Shown: in pieces, positions 21,690 to 34,489 of the stretch
How the letters are laid out: every line of letters begins with the position of its first letter
Position numbering within the stretch: the first letter of the stretch is position 1
Assembly (NCBI GenBank): GCA_026874595.1
Contig: CM049317.1
Coordinates: forward strand, 58,320,618-58,384,617
DNA: 64,000 bases
Direction of reading: 5' to 3'
DNA from: Sipunculus nudus
Lineage: Eukaryota; Annelida; Sipuncula; Golfingiida; Sipunculidae
Position numbers and translations under genes: made by a program
Notes under the pieces: model-generated
The model's database searches: none
Seen by the model: the letters and a program-made list of their open reading frames with translations, nothing else
Told to the model about the DNA's origin: nothing

Positions 21690-24600
21690 TACGTGTATGA
21701 TGTGTACAGTCTGTGTTTTTACGTGTCTGATGTTGTACAGTCTATGATTGTACGTGACTCATGTTGTAGAGTCTGTGGCTGTACGTGTCTCATGTTGTAC
21801 TGTCTGTGGTTAAACGAGTCCGATGTTGTACAGTCTGTGGTTGTACATATCTGATGTTGTATAGGCTGTGAGTGTACGTGTCTGATGTTGACAGTCTGTG
21901 GTTGCAAATTTCTGATGATGTACAGTTTTTGGTTGTACGTGTCTGATGGTGTACAGCCTGTAGTTGTACTTGTCTGATGTTGTTCAGTCTGTGGTTGGAA
22001 GTGTCTGAAGTTGTTTAGTCTGTGGCTGTAGGTGTCTGATGGTGTACGGTCTATGATTGTACGTGTCTGATGTTGTACAGTCTGTAGTTGTACGTGTTTG
22101 ATGGTGTACAGGCAATGGCTGACACGTATGATGCTGTATTATCCATGCTTCTACACTTATGATGTTGTACATTCTGTGGTTGTTCGTGTACGATGTTGTA
22201 CAGTGATTGTAACGTATGATGGTGTACAGTCTGTGGTTGTACGTGTCTGATATTGTACAGTCTGTGGTTGTACATGTCTGGTGAGGTATAGACTATGGTT
22301 GTATGTGTCTGATCCTGTTCAACATGTGATTGTACGTGTTTAATGCTGTACAGATGTTGTATGGTCTGTTTTACGTTTCTGATAGTGTACAGCCTATGAT
22401 AGTTTATTCAATGCTGTACAATATGTTCGTGTCTAATGTGTTACAGTCTATGGTTGTACGTGTTTGATGTTGTACAGTCTATAGTTGTACGTGTCTGATC
22501 TTGTACAGTCTTTGGTTGTACGTGTCTGACGTTGTACAGTCTTTGGTTGTACGTGTCTGATGTTGTACAGGCTGTGGTTGTTCGTGTCTAATGTTTTACA
22601 GTCTATGGTTGTACGTGTTTGATGTTGTACAGTCTATAGTTGTACGTGTCTGATCTTGTACAGTCTTTGGTTGTACGTGTCTGATGTTGTACAGTCTGTG
22701 GTTGTAAGTTTCTAATGTTGTACAGTCTCTGGTTGTACCTGTTTTATGTTGTACAGTCTGTAGCTGTACGTGTTTTATGTTGTACAGTCTGTGGTTGAAC
22801 GTGTCTGATGATGTACAGTCTGTGGTCATACGTGTCTGATGTTGTACAGACTGTGGTTGTACGTGACTGGTGTTGTACAGTCTATGGTTGTACGTGTCTG
22901 ATGTTGTACAGTGTATGGTTTTACGTGTCTCATGTTGTACAGTCTGTGGTTGTTCGTGTCTAATGTTGTACAACCTATGGTTTTATGTGTCTGATGTTGT
23001 ACAGTCTTTGGTTGTACGTGTCTAATGTTGTACAGTGTTTGGTTGTACGTGTCTGATGTTGTACAGTCTTTAGTTGTACGTGTCTGATGTTGTACAGGCT
23101 GTGGTTGTTCGTGTCTAATGTTGTACAGTCTATGGTTGTACGTGTCTTATGTTCTACAGTCTTTGGGTGTACGTGTGTGATGTTGTATAATCTTTGGTTT
23201 TACGTGTCTGATGTTGTACAGTCTATGGTTGTACGTGTGTGATGTTGTACAATATGTGGTTGTACGTGTGTGATGTTTTACAGTCTATGGTTGTACGTGT
23301 CTGATATTGTACAGTCTATGGTCGTACGAGTCTGATGTTGTACAGGGTGTGGTTGTTCGTGTCTAATTTTGTACAATCTGTGGTAGTTCGTGTCTGATAT
23401 TTTACAGTCTATGGTTGTTCGTGTCTGAGGTTGTACAGTCTGTGGTTGTAAGTTTCTAATGTTGTACAGTCTCTGGTTGTACCTGTTTTATGTTGTACAG
23501 TCTGTAGTTGTACGTGTTTTATGTTGTACAGTCTGTGGTTGAACGTGTCTGATGCTGTACAGTCTGTGGTCATACGTCTCTGAAGTACAGACTGTGGTTG
23601 TACGTGACTGGTGTTGTACAGTCTATGGTTGTACGTGTGTGATGTTGTACAGTCTATGGTTTTACGTGTCTCATGTTGTACAGTCTGTGGTTGTTGGTGT
23701 CTAATGTTGTACAATCTATGGTTTTATGTGTCTGATGTTGTACAGTCTTTGGTTGTACGTGTCTAATCTTGTACAGTGTTTGGTTGTACGTGTCTGATGT
23801 TGTACAGTCTTTGGTTGTACGTGTCTGATGTTGTACAGGCTGTGGTTGTTCGTGTCTAATGTTGTACATTCTATGGTTGTACGTGTCTTATGTTGTACAG
23901 TCTTTGGTTGTACGTGTGTGATGTTGTACAATCTTTGGTTGTACGTGTCTGATGTTGTACAGTCTATGGTTTTACGTGTTTGATGTTGTACAATCTGTGG
24001 TTGTTCGTGTCTGATGTTGTACATTCTATGGTTGTTCGTGTCTGATGTTGTACAGTCTATGGTTGTTCGTGTCTGATGTTGTACAGTCTGTGGTTGTACG
24101 TGTCTCGTGTTGTACAGTATGTGGATGTACGTGTTTTATGTTGTACAGTCTATGGTTATACGTGTGTGATGTTGTACACTCTGTGGTTGTACGTGTCTGA
24201 TGTTGTACAATCTGTGGTTTTACGTGTGTGATGTTGTACAGTCTGTGGTTGTACGTGTGTGATGTTGTACAGTCTATGGTTTTACGTGTCTGATGTTGTA
24301 CAATCTGTGGTTTTACGTGTCTCATATTGTACAATTTGTGGTTGTACGTGTGTGATGTTGTACAGTCTATGGTTGTTCGTGTATGATGTTGTACAGGCTG
24401 TGGTTGTTCGTGTCTAATGTTGTACAGTCTATGGTTGTACGTGTTTGATGTTGTACAGTCTATAGTTGTACGTGTCTGATCTTGTACAGTCTTTGGTTGT
24501 ACGTGTCTGATGTTGTACAGTCTTTGGTTGTACGTGTCTGATGTTGTACAGGCTGTGGTTGTTCGTGTCTAATGTTTTACAGTCTATGGTTGTACGTGTT

Positions 24601-27600
24601 TGATGTTGTACAGTCTATAGTTGTACGTGTCTGATCTTGTACAGTCTGTGGTTGTACGTGTCTGATGTTGTACAGTCTGTGGTTGTAAGTTTCTAATGTT
24701 GTACATTCTATGGTTGTACGTGTCTGATGTTGTACAGTCTTTGGTTGTACATGTGTGATGTTGTACAATCTTTGGTTGTACGTGTCTGATGTTGTACAGT
24801 CTATGGTTTTACGTGTTTGATGTTGTACAATCTGTGGCTGTTCGTGTCTGATGTTGTACATTCTATGGTTGTTCGTGTCTGATGTTGTACAGTCTATGGT
24901 TGTTCGTGTCTGATGTTGTACAGTCTGTGGTTGTAGGTGTCTCGTGTTGTACAGTATGTGGATGTACGTGTTTTATGTTGTACAGTCTATGGTTATACGT
25001 GTGTGATGTTGTACACTCTGTGGTTGTACGTGTCTGATGTTGTACAATCTGTGGTTTTACGTGTGTGATGTTGTACAGTCTGTGGTTGTACGTGTGTGAT
25101 GTTGTACAGTCTATGGTTTTACGTGTCTGATGTTGTACAATCTGTGGTTTTACGTGTCTCATATTGTACAATTTGTGGTTGTACGTGTGTGATGTTGTAC
25201 AGTCTATGGTTGTTCGTGTATGATGTTGTACAGGCTGTGGTTGTTCGTGTCTAATGTTGTACAGTCTATGGTTGTACGTGTCTTATGTTGTACAGTCTTT
25301 GGTTGTACGTGTGTGATGTTGTACAATCTTTGGTTGTACGTGTCTGATGTTGTACAGTCTATGGTTTTACGTGTTTGATGTTGTACAATCTCTGGTTGTT
25401 CATGTCTGATGTTGTACATTCTATGGTTGTTCGTGTTTGATATTGTACAGTCTATGGTTGTTCGTGTCTGATGTTGTACAGTCTGTGGTTGTACGTGTCT
25501 CATGTTGTACAGTATGTGGATGTACGTGTTTTATGTTGTACAGTCTTTGGTTATACGTGTGTGATGTTGTACACTCTGTGGTTGTACGTATCTGATGTTG
25601 TACAATCTGTGGTTTTACGTGTGTGATGTTGTACAGTCTGTGGTTGTACGTGTGTGATGTTGTACAGTCTATGGTTTTAAGTGTCTGATGTTGTACAATC
25701 TGTGGTTTTACGTGTCTCATATTGTACAATTTTTGGTTGTACGTGTGTGATGTTGTACAGTCTATGGTTGTTCGTGTCTGATGTTGTACAATCTGTGGTT
25801 GTACGTGTCTCATGTTGTACAGTCTGTGGTTGAACGTGTTTGATGTTGTACAGTCTATGGTTTTACGTGTGTAATGTTGTACAGTCTGTAGTAGTTCGTG
25901 TCTGATGTTGTACAATCTGTGGTTGTACGTGTCTGATGTTGTACAGTCTATGGTTGTAGATGTGTGATGTTGTACAATCTGTGGTTGTACGTGTGTGATG
26001 TTTTACAGTTTGTGGTTGTACGTGTGTGATGTTGAACAGTCTTTGGTTGTACGTGTATGATGTTGTACAATCTGTGGTTTTACGTGTGTGATGTTGTACA
26101 GTCTGTGGTTGTACGTGTTTTATGTTGTACAGTCTATGGTTTTACGTGTGTGATGTTGTACAATCTGTGGTTGTTCGTGTCTGATGTTGTACAGTCTATG
26201 GTTGTTCGTGTCTGAGGTTGTACATTGTTTGGTTGTACGTGTCTGATGTTGTACAGGCTGTGGTTGTTCGTGTCTAATGTTTTACAGTCTATGGTTGTAC
26301 GTGTCTTATGTTTTACAGTCTTTGGTTGTACGTGTGTGATGTTGTACAATCTTTGGTTGTACGTGTCTGATGTTGTACAGTCTGTGGTTGTACGTGTGTG
26401 ATGTTGTACAATCTGTGGTTGTACGTGTGTGATGTTTTACAGTCTGTGGTTGTACGTGTCTGATATTGTACAGTCTATGGTCGTACGAGTCTGATGCTGT
26501 ACAGGGTGTGGTTGTTCCTGTCTAATTTTGTTCATCTGTGGTAGTTCGTGTCTGATGTTGTACAGTCTATGGTTGTTCGTGTCTGATTTTGTACAGTCTA
26601 TGGTTGTAAGTTTCTAATGTTTTACAGTCTCTGGTTGTACCTGTTTTATGTTGTACACTCTGTAGTTGTACGTGTTTTATGTTGTACAGTCTGTGGTTGA
26701 ACGTGTCTGATGCTGTACAGTCTGTGGTCATACGTGTCTGATGTTGTACACACTGTGGTTGTACGTAACTGGTGTTGTACAGTCTATGGTTGTAATGGTC
26801 TGATGTTGTACAGTCTACGGTTTTACGTGTCTCATGTTGTACAGTCTGTGGTTGTTCGTGTGTAATGTTGCACAATCTTTGGTTTTATGTGTCTGATGTT
26901 GTACAATCTTTGGTTGTACGTGTCTGATGTTGTACAGTCTATGGTTTTACGTGTGTGATGTTGTACAATCTGTGGTTGTTCGTGTCTGATGTTGTACAGT
27001 CTTTAGTTGTACGTGTCTAATGTTGTACAGTGTTTGATTGTGCGTGTCTGATGTTGTACAGTCTTTGGTTGTACGTGTCTGATGTTGTACAGGCTGTGGT
27101 TGTTCGTGTCTAATGTTGTACAGTCTATGGTTGTACGTGTGTGATGTTGTACAATCTTTGGTTGTACGTGTCTGATGTTGTACAGTCTATGGTTTTACGT
27201 GTGTGATGTTGTACAATCTGTGGTTGTTCGTGTCTGATATTGTACATTCTATGGTTGTTCGTCTCTGATGTTGTACAGTCTATGGTTTACGTGTCTAATG
27301 TTGTACAGTTTTTGGTTGTACGTGTCTGATATTGTACAATCTGTGGATGTACGTATGTGATGTTGTACAGTCTGTGGTTGTACGTGTGTGATGTTGTACA
27401 GTCTATGGTTTACGTGTCTGATTTTGTAAAGTCTGTGGTTTTAAGTGTCTGATATTTTACAATTTGTGGTTGAACGTGTCTGATGTTGTACAGTCTGTGG
27501 TTGTACGTGTGTGATGTTGTACAATCTGTGGTTGTACGTGTGTGATGTTTTACAGTCTGTAGTTGTACGTGTCTGATATTGTACAGTCTATGGTCGTACG

Positions 27601-30600
27601 AGTCTGATGCTGTACAGGGTGTGGTTGTTCCTGTCTAATTTTGTACATCTGTGGTAGTTCGTGTCTGATGTTGTACAGTCTATGGTTGTTCGTGTCTGAT
27701 GTTGTACAGTCTGTGGTTGTAAGTTTCTAATGTTTTACAGTCTCTGGTTGTACCTGTTTTATGTTGTACAGTCTGTAGTTGTACGTTTTTTATGTTGTAC
27801 GGTCTGTGGTTGAACGTGTCTGATGCTGTATAGTCTGTGGTCATACGTGTCTGATGTTGTACAGACTGTGGTTGTACGTAACTGGTGTTGTACAGTCTAT
27901 GGTTGTAAGTGTCTGATGTTGTACAGTCTACGGTTTTACGTGTCTCATGTTGTACAGTCTGTGGTTGTTCGTGTGTATTGTTGCACAATCTTTGGTTTTA
28001 TGTGTCTGATGTTGTACAATCTTTGGTTGTACGTGTCTGATGTTGTACAGTCTATGGTTTTACGTTTGTGATGTTGTACAATCTGTGGTTGTTCGTGTCT
28101 GATGTTGTACAGTCTTTAGTTGTACGTGTCTAATGTTGTACAGTGTTTGATTGTACGTGTCTGATGTTGTACAGTCTTTGGTTGTAAGTGTCTGATGTTG
28201 TACAGGCTGTGGTTGTTCGTGTCTAATGTTGTATAGTCTATGGTTGTACGTGTCTTATGTTGTACAGTCTATGGTTGTACGTGTGTGATGTTGTACAATC
28301 TTTGGTTGTACGTGTCTCATGTTGTACAGTCTTTGGTTTTACGTGTCTGATGTTTTACAGTCTATGGTTTTACGTGTGTGATGTTGTACAGTCTCTGGTA
28401 GTTCGTGTCTGATGTTGTACAATCTGTGGTTGCACGTTTGTGATGTAGTACAGTCTATGGTTGTACGTGTGTGATGTTGTACAATCTTAGGTTGTACTTG
28501 TCTCATGTTGTACAGTCTTTGGTTTTACGTGTCTGATGTTTTACAGTCTATGGTTTTACGTGTGTGATGTTGTACAGTCTCTGGTAGTTCGTGTCTGATG
28601 TTGTACAATCTGTGGTTGTACGTGTGTGATGTTGTACAGTCTGTGGTTGTTCGTGTCTAATGTTGTAAAATCTATGGTTTTATGTGTCTGATGTTCTCCA
28701 ATCTTTAGTTGTACGTGTCTGATGTTGTACAGTCTATGGTTTTACGTGTGTGATGTTGTACAATCTGTGGTTGTTCGTGTCTGATGTTGTACAGTCTTTA
28801 GTTGTACGTGTCTGATGTTGTACAGTGTTTGATTGTACTTGTCTGATGTTGTACAGTCTTTGGTTGTACGTGTCTGATGTTGTACAGGCTGTGGTTGTTC
28901 GTGTCTAATGTTGTACAGTCTATGGTTGTACGTGTCTTATGTTGTACAGTCTATGGTTGTACGTGTGTGATGTTGTACAATCTTTGGTTGTACGTGTCTG
29001 ATGTTGTACAGTCTATAGTTTTACGTGTGTGATGTTGTATAATCTGTGGTTGTTCGTGGCTGATGTTGTACATTCTATGGTTGTTCGTCTCTGATGTTGT
29101 ACAGTCTATGGTTTACGTGTCTAATGTTGTACAGTTTTTGGTTGTACGTGTCTGATATTGTACAATCTGTGGATGTACGTATGTGATGTTGTACAGTCTG
29201 TGGTTGTACGTGTGTGATGTTGTACAGTCTATAGGTGTACGTGTCTTATGTTTTACAGTCTTTGGTTGTACGTGCGTGATGTTGTTCAATCTTTGGATGT
29301 ACGTGTCTGATGTTGTACAGTCTGTGGTTGTACGTGTGTGATGTTGTACAAACTGTGGTTGTACGTGTGTGATGTTTTACAGTCTGTGGTTGTACGTGTC
29401 TGATATTGTACAGTCTATGGTCGTACGAGTCTGATGCTGTACAGGGTGTGGTTGTTCCTGTCTAATTTTGTACATATGTGGTAGTTCGTGTCTGATGTTG
29501 TACAGTCTATGGTTGTTCGTGTCTGATGTTGTACAGTCTCTGGTTGTAAGTTTCTAATGTTTTACAGTCTCTCGTTGTACCTGTTTTATGTTGTACAGTC
29601 TGTAGTTGTACGTGTTTTATGTTGTACAGTCTGTGGTTGAACGTGTCTGATGCTGTACAGTCTGTGGTCATACGTGTCTGATGTTGTACAGACTGTGGTT
29701 GTACGTAACTGGTGTTGTACAGTCTATGGTTGTAAGTGTCTGATGTTGTACAGTCTACGGTTTTACGTGTCTTATGTTGTACAGTATGTGGTTGTTCGTG
29801 TGTAATGTTGCACAATCTTTGGTTTTATGTGTCTGATGTTGTACAATCTTTGGTTGTACGTGTCTGATATTGTACAGTCTATGGTTTTACGTGTGTGATG
29901 TTGTACAATCTATGGTTGTTCGTGTCTGATGTTGTACAGTCTTTGGTTGTACGTGTCTAATGTTGTACAGTGTTTGATTGTACGTGTCTGATGTTGTACA
30001 GTCTTTGGTTGTACGTGTCTGATGTTGTACAGGCTGTGGTTGTTCGTGTCTAATGTTGTACAGTCTATGGTTGTACGTGTCTTATGTTGTACAGTCTATG
30101 GTTGTACGTGTGTGATGTTGTACAATCTTTGGTTGTACGTGTCTCATGTTGTACAGTCTTTGGTTTTACGTGTCTGATGTTTTACAGTCTATGGTTTTAC
30201 GTGTGTGATGTTGTACAGTCTCTGGTAGTTCGTGTCTGATGTTGTACAATCTGTGGTTGTACGTGTGTGATGTTGTACAGTCTATGGTTGTACGTGTGTG
30301 ATGTTGTACAATCTGTGGTTGTACGCGTGTTATTCTTTACAGTCTGTGGTTGTACGTGTGTGATGTTGAACAGTCTTTGGTTGTACGTGTATGATGTTGT
30401 ACAATCTGTGGTTTTACGTGTGTGATGTTGAACAGTCTGTGGTTGTACGTGTTTTATGTTGTACAGTCTATGGTTTTACGTGTGTGATGTTGTACAATCT
30501 GTGGTTGTTCGTGTCTGATGTTGTACAGTCTATGGTTGTTCGTGTCTGATGTTGTACAGTCTATGGTTTTACGTGTCTGATGTTGTACAGTCTTTGGTTG

Positions 30601-30705
30601 TACGTGTCTGATGTTGTACAATCTGTGGTTGTACGTGTCTGATGTTGTACAGTCTCTGCTTGTTCGTGTATGATGTTGTACAGTCTGTGGTTGTACATAT
30701 CTGAT
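21690..30705 (+). repeat. 9-kb, 31-bp-unit minisatellite with higher-order structure
   Basis: Roughly 290 head-to-tail units of 31 bp. The consensus is TGATGTTGTACAGTC joined to TATGGTTGTACGTGTC; frequent variants are TGTGG or TTTGG for TATGG, GTTCGTG for GTACGTG, CAATC for CAGTC and GTGTGTGATG for GTGTCTGATG. Units at the left edge (21690-22450) are the most variable, and central units are nearly uniform. Each unit looks like two related half-units built on TTGTAC. Blocks of many units are duplicated (24104/24941/25499; 22706/23450/26608/27721/29548). The minus strand gives many frames of 60-164 codons, all translations of the array. Confidence 0.97.
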
Positions 30706-30744
30706 GCTATGAAGGCAATCTTTCACGGTTATGTGTTTGATTTT

Positions 30745-31480
30745 GTATGCATGGGCGCAATTAAGAGGGGGACAGTGGGACATGTCCCCTCCCACATGTT
30801 TAAACATAGGGACATACCATGTTATAGCCCCCCCCCCCCCCCAACTTTCGCTATTTACATGATTCTAACTTCAGTTTGTTAAACGGTATAAGTCGTTTAC
30901 AAAATTGTGCCAAAGTGTTACAAATTTCCTCAAATATCAGGGAAATGCAGTGATTCAGGAATGAATAAAATAGCAAAATGACGGATAATATGATATGAGT
31001 CAAATGTTTCCACGACACAGTGATACTCAGCCATTTCTCGATCAAATAAAAAAAAATCATGCAGGTTTTTTAAAGGTTATAGAATCTTTAAGTAAAACAT
31101 TTCTACTTCTTATTGTTTTCTGAAGCGAATCTTTTCCCTGTTATTTCTTTCTCAAATTGCTTCAATATTGTTTAAATTTTTATTAAAAAAATCCTGCACC
31201 GCATTTTGGGGACACCCCTCCCATGGTTAACCCCCTCAGTCGGTACACACGACCTGAGAAAAAAAAAATCCCCTCCCCCCTCCCCACGCCTGACTGGGTT
31301 CTGGATCCGCAATAACTTTTTTATCATCACAGAAAATTAAGAAATTGGGGTTGGATGAGGGTTTAATTGGGTGTACCCCCGTTACTAGTGCCTATATGTG
31401 TGTGCGGGGGGGGGGGGGGGGAGGGGTCATGATCCCCGCCTTCACATTGCGAATGGAAATTGCGCCCCTTGCTGTAATGC
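30745..31480. repeat. dispersed G/C-run repeat region flanking the minisatellite
   Basis: Starts at GGGCGCAATTAAG, GGGACATGTCCCCTCCCACA and a C-run (about 30829-30842). AT-rich sequence follows to 31200, then GGGGACACCCCTCCCATGG, further C-runs, GGTTCTGGATCCGCAA, a GT tract and a G-run (about 31397-31413). This mix of short CCCCTCCC/GGGG blocks and GGATCCGC is characteristic of a repeat class seen repeatedly in this window. Exact boundaries are unclear. Confidence 0.5.
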
Positions 31481-33010
31481 CTTTTTGCGTGTAAATAAGC
31501 TACCTGTTAGAATATGGTCGTTTGTGGATGCCATGGGAACTGGCATGTGTATATGTCGATAAGTGTAAACGTACGGTGTTGTACGTGTATTAGCCTACGT
31601 TCCAATTGTCATCTTTCATTATAAAAAACAAAATGCGCAACCACATTATATCATATATACAATCAGCATTTTCATACTTGCGGAAAAATAAAAAGCATGT
31701 CTTCGTTACGTGAATTTACGGTAATTGTTATCTCCAGCTTTTACGGTAACACGGTAATATGATAGGCTCTATTCACCTTAAGACGTTACACACAGTTATA
31801 TAATAAGGACAAGGCCAGGCGTCTTCATATTAAAATCCGACAAGAAAGAGCACTACAAGAACATTTGGTCATTAAAAGGAATATATTTTTTTTATACAAG
31901 GGCTCCAAACACACAAGACCGAACAGGCTCACCTCTAATTATAATATATCATAAACATTTAACAAAGCGCAGAAACGCCGACGATAATGCATTTGAAAAA
32001 TTCAATCGGTACCACAACTTACACATACACGCATTACACCGAGAGAAACAAGTAAACGTGTAACAAAAAAAAATCTGTCGCCTGATCGTCAAAGCTAGGT
32101 CGCCATTGTACTATATATATAATATTCTTACAGTTATAATACAATTAACATGGCAGGCTTGGAAAATAAATCTTTGAGATAAGGTCAAAACGTATTCGTC
32201 AGTTAATTTCCGACTTGCAACTATATAAATGACTTAAATTTTTTATGTCCTTGGTTTATTCCCGGTTTATATATTATCTAATTATGTAATTTCAATATAT
32301 TTACTTCGATTAGGCTGAATATTGTTCAGTTATAGTCTAATATGAAATGGTCTTTCCAGAGAACATCATTCATAAACGTACTTATATACACCTTGTACTG
32401 TAGATACACCCTATTTTATTTTCGTAACTTTACCGTATCCTAAATTATTTATTTTAAAGGCAAGCTACATGTTGGTTATGAATTATTTTATTAATAAAAC
32501 TAAAGAGGTGAACGTATTTAACGGCAGTATTTGGACTATTAAGGATTTAAACTATAATACTATTAAAATCAATAAATTTATCACAGTTCTTTAGGAATAA
32601 TGAAACAAATAATAACTGATTAAGAAGAATAAAAATGAACTCATAATAAATGATAAAATGAGTAAAAGAAAAAAAATGATTAAGCGATTTAGAAATAATG
32701 CACGACGACAGACTTGCATAAAATAAAGCACATCTAAATTGAAATCATTAAATAAACCGGTACAGAGACAATGAAAGAACCAGAGGGTATTTTGGTAAGC
32801 TTTAAAATTAAATTATACGATTTAAAACAAGTGAGAAAAATCAGCAAGATAACATGTAAACTTTTTACTGAAAGATGTTGATAGCTGGAAGTATATATAT
32901 TCAAAATTCCGACCGGCAAATGGCTGAATCTTTCTCATTTTACTCACTTCTTACATATTAATTTTTATATATTCCTTTTTTTTGTTTACGAAAAGTATTT
33001 TATGTCTATA
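31481..33010. other. AT-rich sequence, no gene seen
   Basis: Parts (31600-32100) are moderately complex, with repeated TTACGGTAA motifs around 31700-31760. The rest is AT-rich. The minus-strand frame at 32734-32919 has no recognisable domain. Confidence 0.45.
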
Positions 33011-33017
33011 TAAAAAA

Positions 33018-33018
<1 letters not shown>

Positions 33019-33051
<33 letters not shown>
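33019..33051. repeat. (TA)n microsatellite
   Basis: About 16 TA units. Confidence 0.95.
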
Positions 33052-33055
<4 letters not shown>

Positions 33056-34085
33056 TTTAAGCAGTAAATATCAAAATTGATATTTTAATTTAATTTTTTA
33101 TTTATATTATCAATTTGAAAAAAAAAGACCTTTCTGACAAATTACGTCATTTGATCTTACGTAATCATTTGCTGTATGTTGATCTCTATAGATAGAAGCA
33201 AAAGTTTGATAAACATTTTTGCTCTAGGTGGCTCCAGCAATCTAGAGTTAAGATTATTTTTCCTCGTTAAAAATATCATTCAATCAATATAACATCTATA
33301 GCAACAGTGTTTGTATCTATGGAAACTCCTGTTATTCTTATTTGTGAAATATTATCGTTTAATGTGTTTGCAGTAATACACTCTAAAAAATGAGAGACAG
33401 TGAATTCAATTTATTTTTAAATTCAAACATCTCAAAAATAAAAATGACCATATATAAGTATACCATGCAGAGCGGTAAATTATTTGTGTACTACATTACA
33501 AATATATTCTTAATATACTTGTGAGGTATTATAATGTATATAAATACAATCAAAATATATTGAATAAACTTAATTCTTTGGAAAAATTAAAAGCTATCTT
33601 CTCGTCACTGAAGCACTTAAAAGACAAATATTACAGACAATTGTCCTTTTAATCGTTATAGCGCATTATAGATTCATATAACTTTACATTTATGCAGAGA
33701 GACATGATGTTGCAAATTTACATAAATATATATATATATACTGTGTGTATATATATTTATATAAATATATATATATATGCATATGCATCGGATTTTCAAA
33801 TATTCCAGGCATAGTGATTATAATATTATAATTTCACGGTTTTACAATTGTCTGCATTTTATTACATTTACCATATTATATACAAATATTATAAAATTTT
33901 TATTTATATGCATGTATATGTTTATTTATATATTTGTTTATTTATTCAAATATGTTACTTATAATAACTAATGTAAAAATGTTATATATTATCAATCATT
34001 TCAGCCCTTCCCATATGGGTTAGCCGATCTTTTTTTATATTAAATGTAACCCCTATATATTTGCATGGTATGATATTATTATATA
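33052..34085. other. AT-rich sequence with TA tracts (33727-33779), no gene seen
   Basis: The only structure noted is TATATA/TGTGTAT/TATATTTATA repeats. The open frame 33777-33971 is Tyr/Phe/Ile-rich and compositional. Confidence 0.5.
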
Positions 34086-34089
34086 CTCT

Positions 34090-34485
34090 CTGACCAGGAG
34101 GTCACAAAAGAGCAAAATATTCCTGTCTCTCTCCGTCGGCAAACCGTTACCATGGCAACGAACTAGACAATTTGCCGGGGCCCGGCGCCATTGGCGGTGT
34201 GGAGATTTCAGGCAGAGGGGACTTTATAATGCCGCCTGTGAATAAATCGTGAATAATACACCTTCATCCTCCATATGAAAAGAGCAAATTGGGAATAATT
34301 CTATCATATATGCCGCTTTTCCTCTGAAGTCGACATGACGGCTGCGCAAGCCAGTTTTATATGCTAGTTCAACCAGCGCCTACCCGCCTCTCTCGGGTCT
34401 GATCATATTTCGCTGATCTCTGCGAACTGGAATGAATTTTCATGTATTTCCCTGGCAATCAGCCACGCTTGTTTCTACTCCCCCT
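34090..34485. promoter_or_regulatory. unique GC-rich island with perfect X-box, candidate conserved element
   Basis: Sharp compositional contrast with AT-rich DNA on both sides. The sequence is complex and non-repetitive, and has no useful reading frame. It holds GTTACCATGGCAAC (34146-34159), a perfect palindromic RFX X-box, then GGGGCCCGGCGCCATTGGCG with an NF-Y/NFI-like core, and several AT-rich homeobox-like motifs (GAATAAATCG, GGGAATAATTC). I infer a distal enhancer or promoter. RFX factors control ciliary and neuronal genes in animals, but no adjacent gene is visible here. Confidence 0.4.
34146..34159. promoter_or_regulatory. palindromic RFX X-box
   Basis: GTTACCATGGCAAC matches the established X-box consensus (GTNRCC / GGYAAC half-sites with direct abutment). 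The exact sequence is visible. Binding is inferred. Confidence 0.5.
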
Positions 34486-34489
34486 GTAC

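Noticed and set aside
21690-30705. CRISPR-like array
   Set aside because: Units are directly abutting with no unique spacers, and the DNA is eukaryotic.
22596-30807. Many minus-strand frames of 60-164 codons with YNIRHVQPQTVQ-type repeats, as a repeat-protein gene
   Set aside because: They are translations of the 31-bp minisatellite. The same peptide arises in all registers, frames end wherever CCATAG falls in register, and no start, splice or stop architecture is shared.
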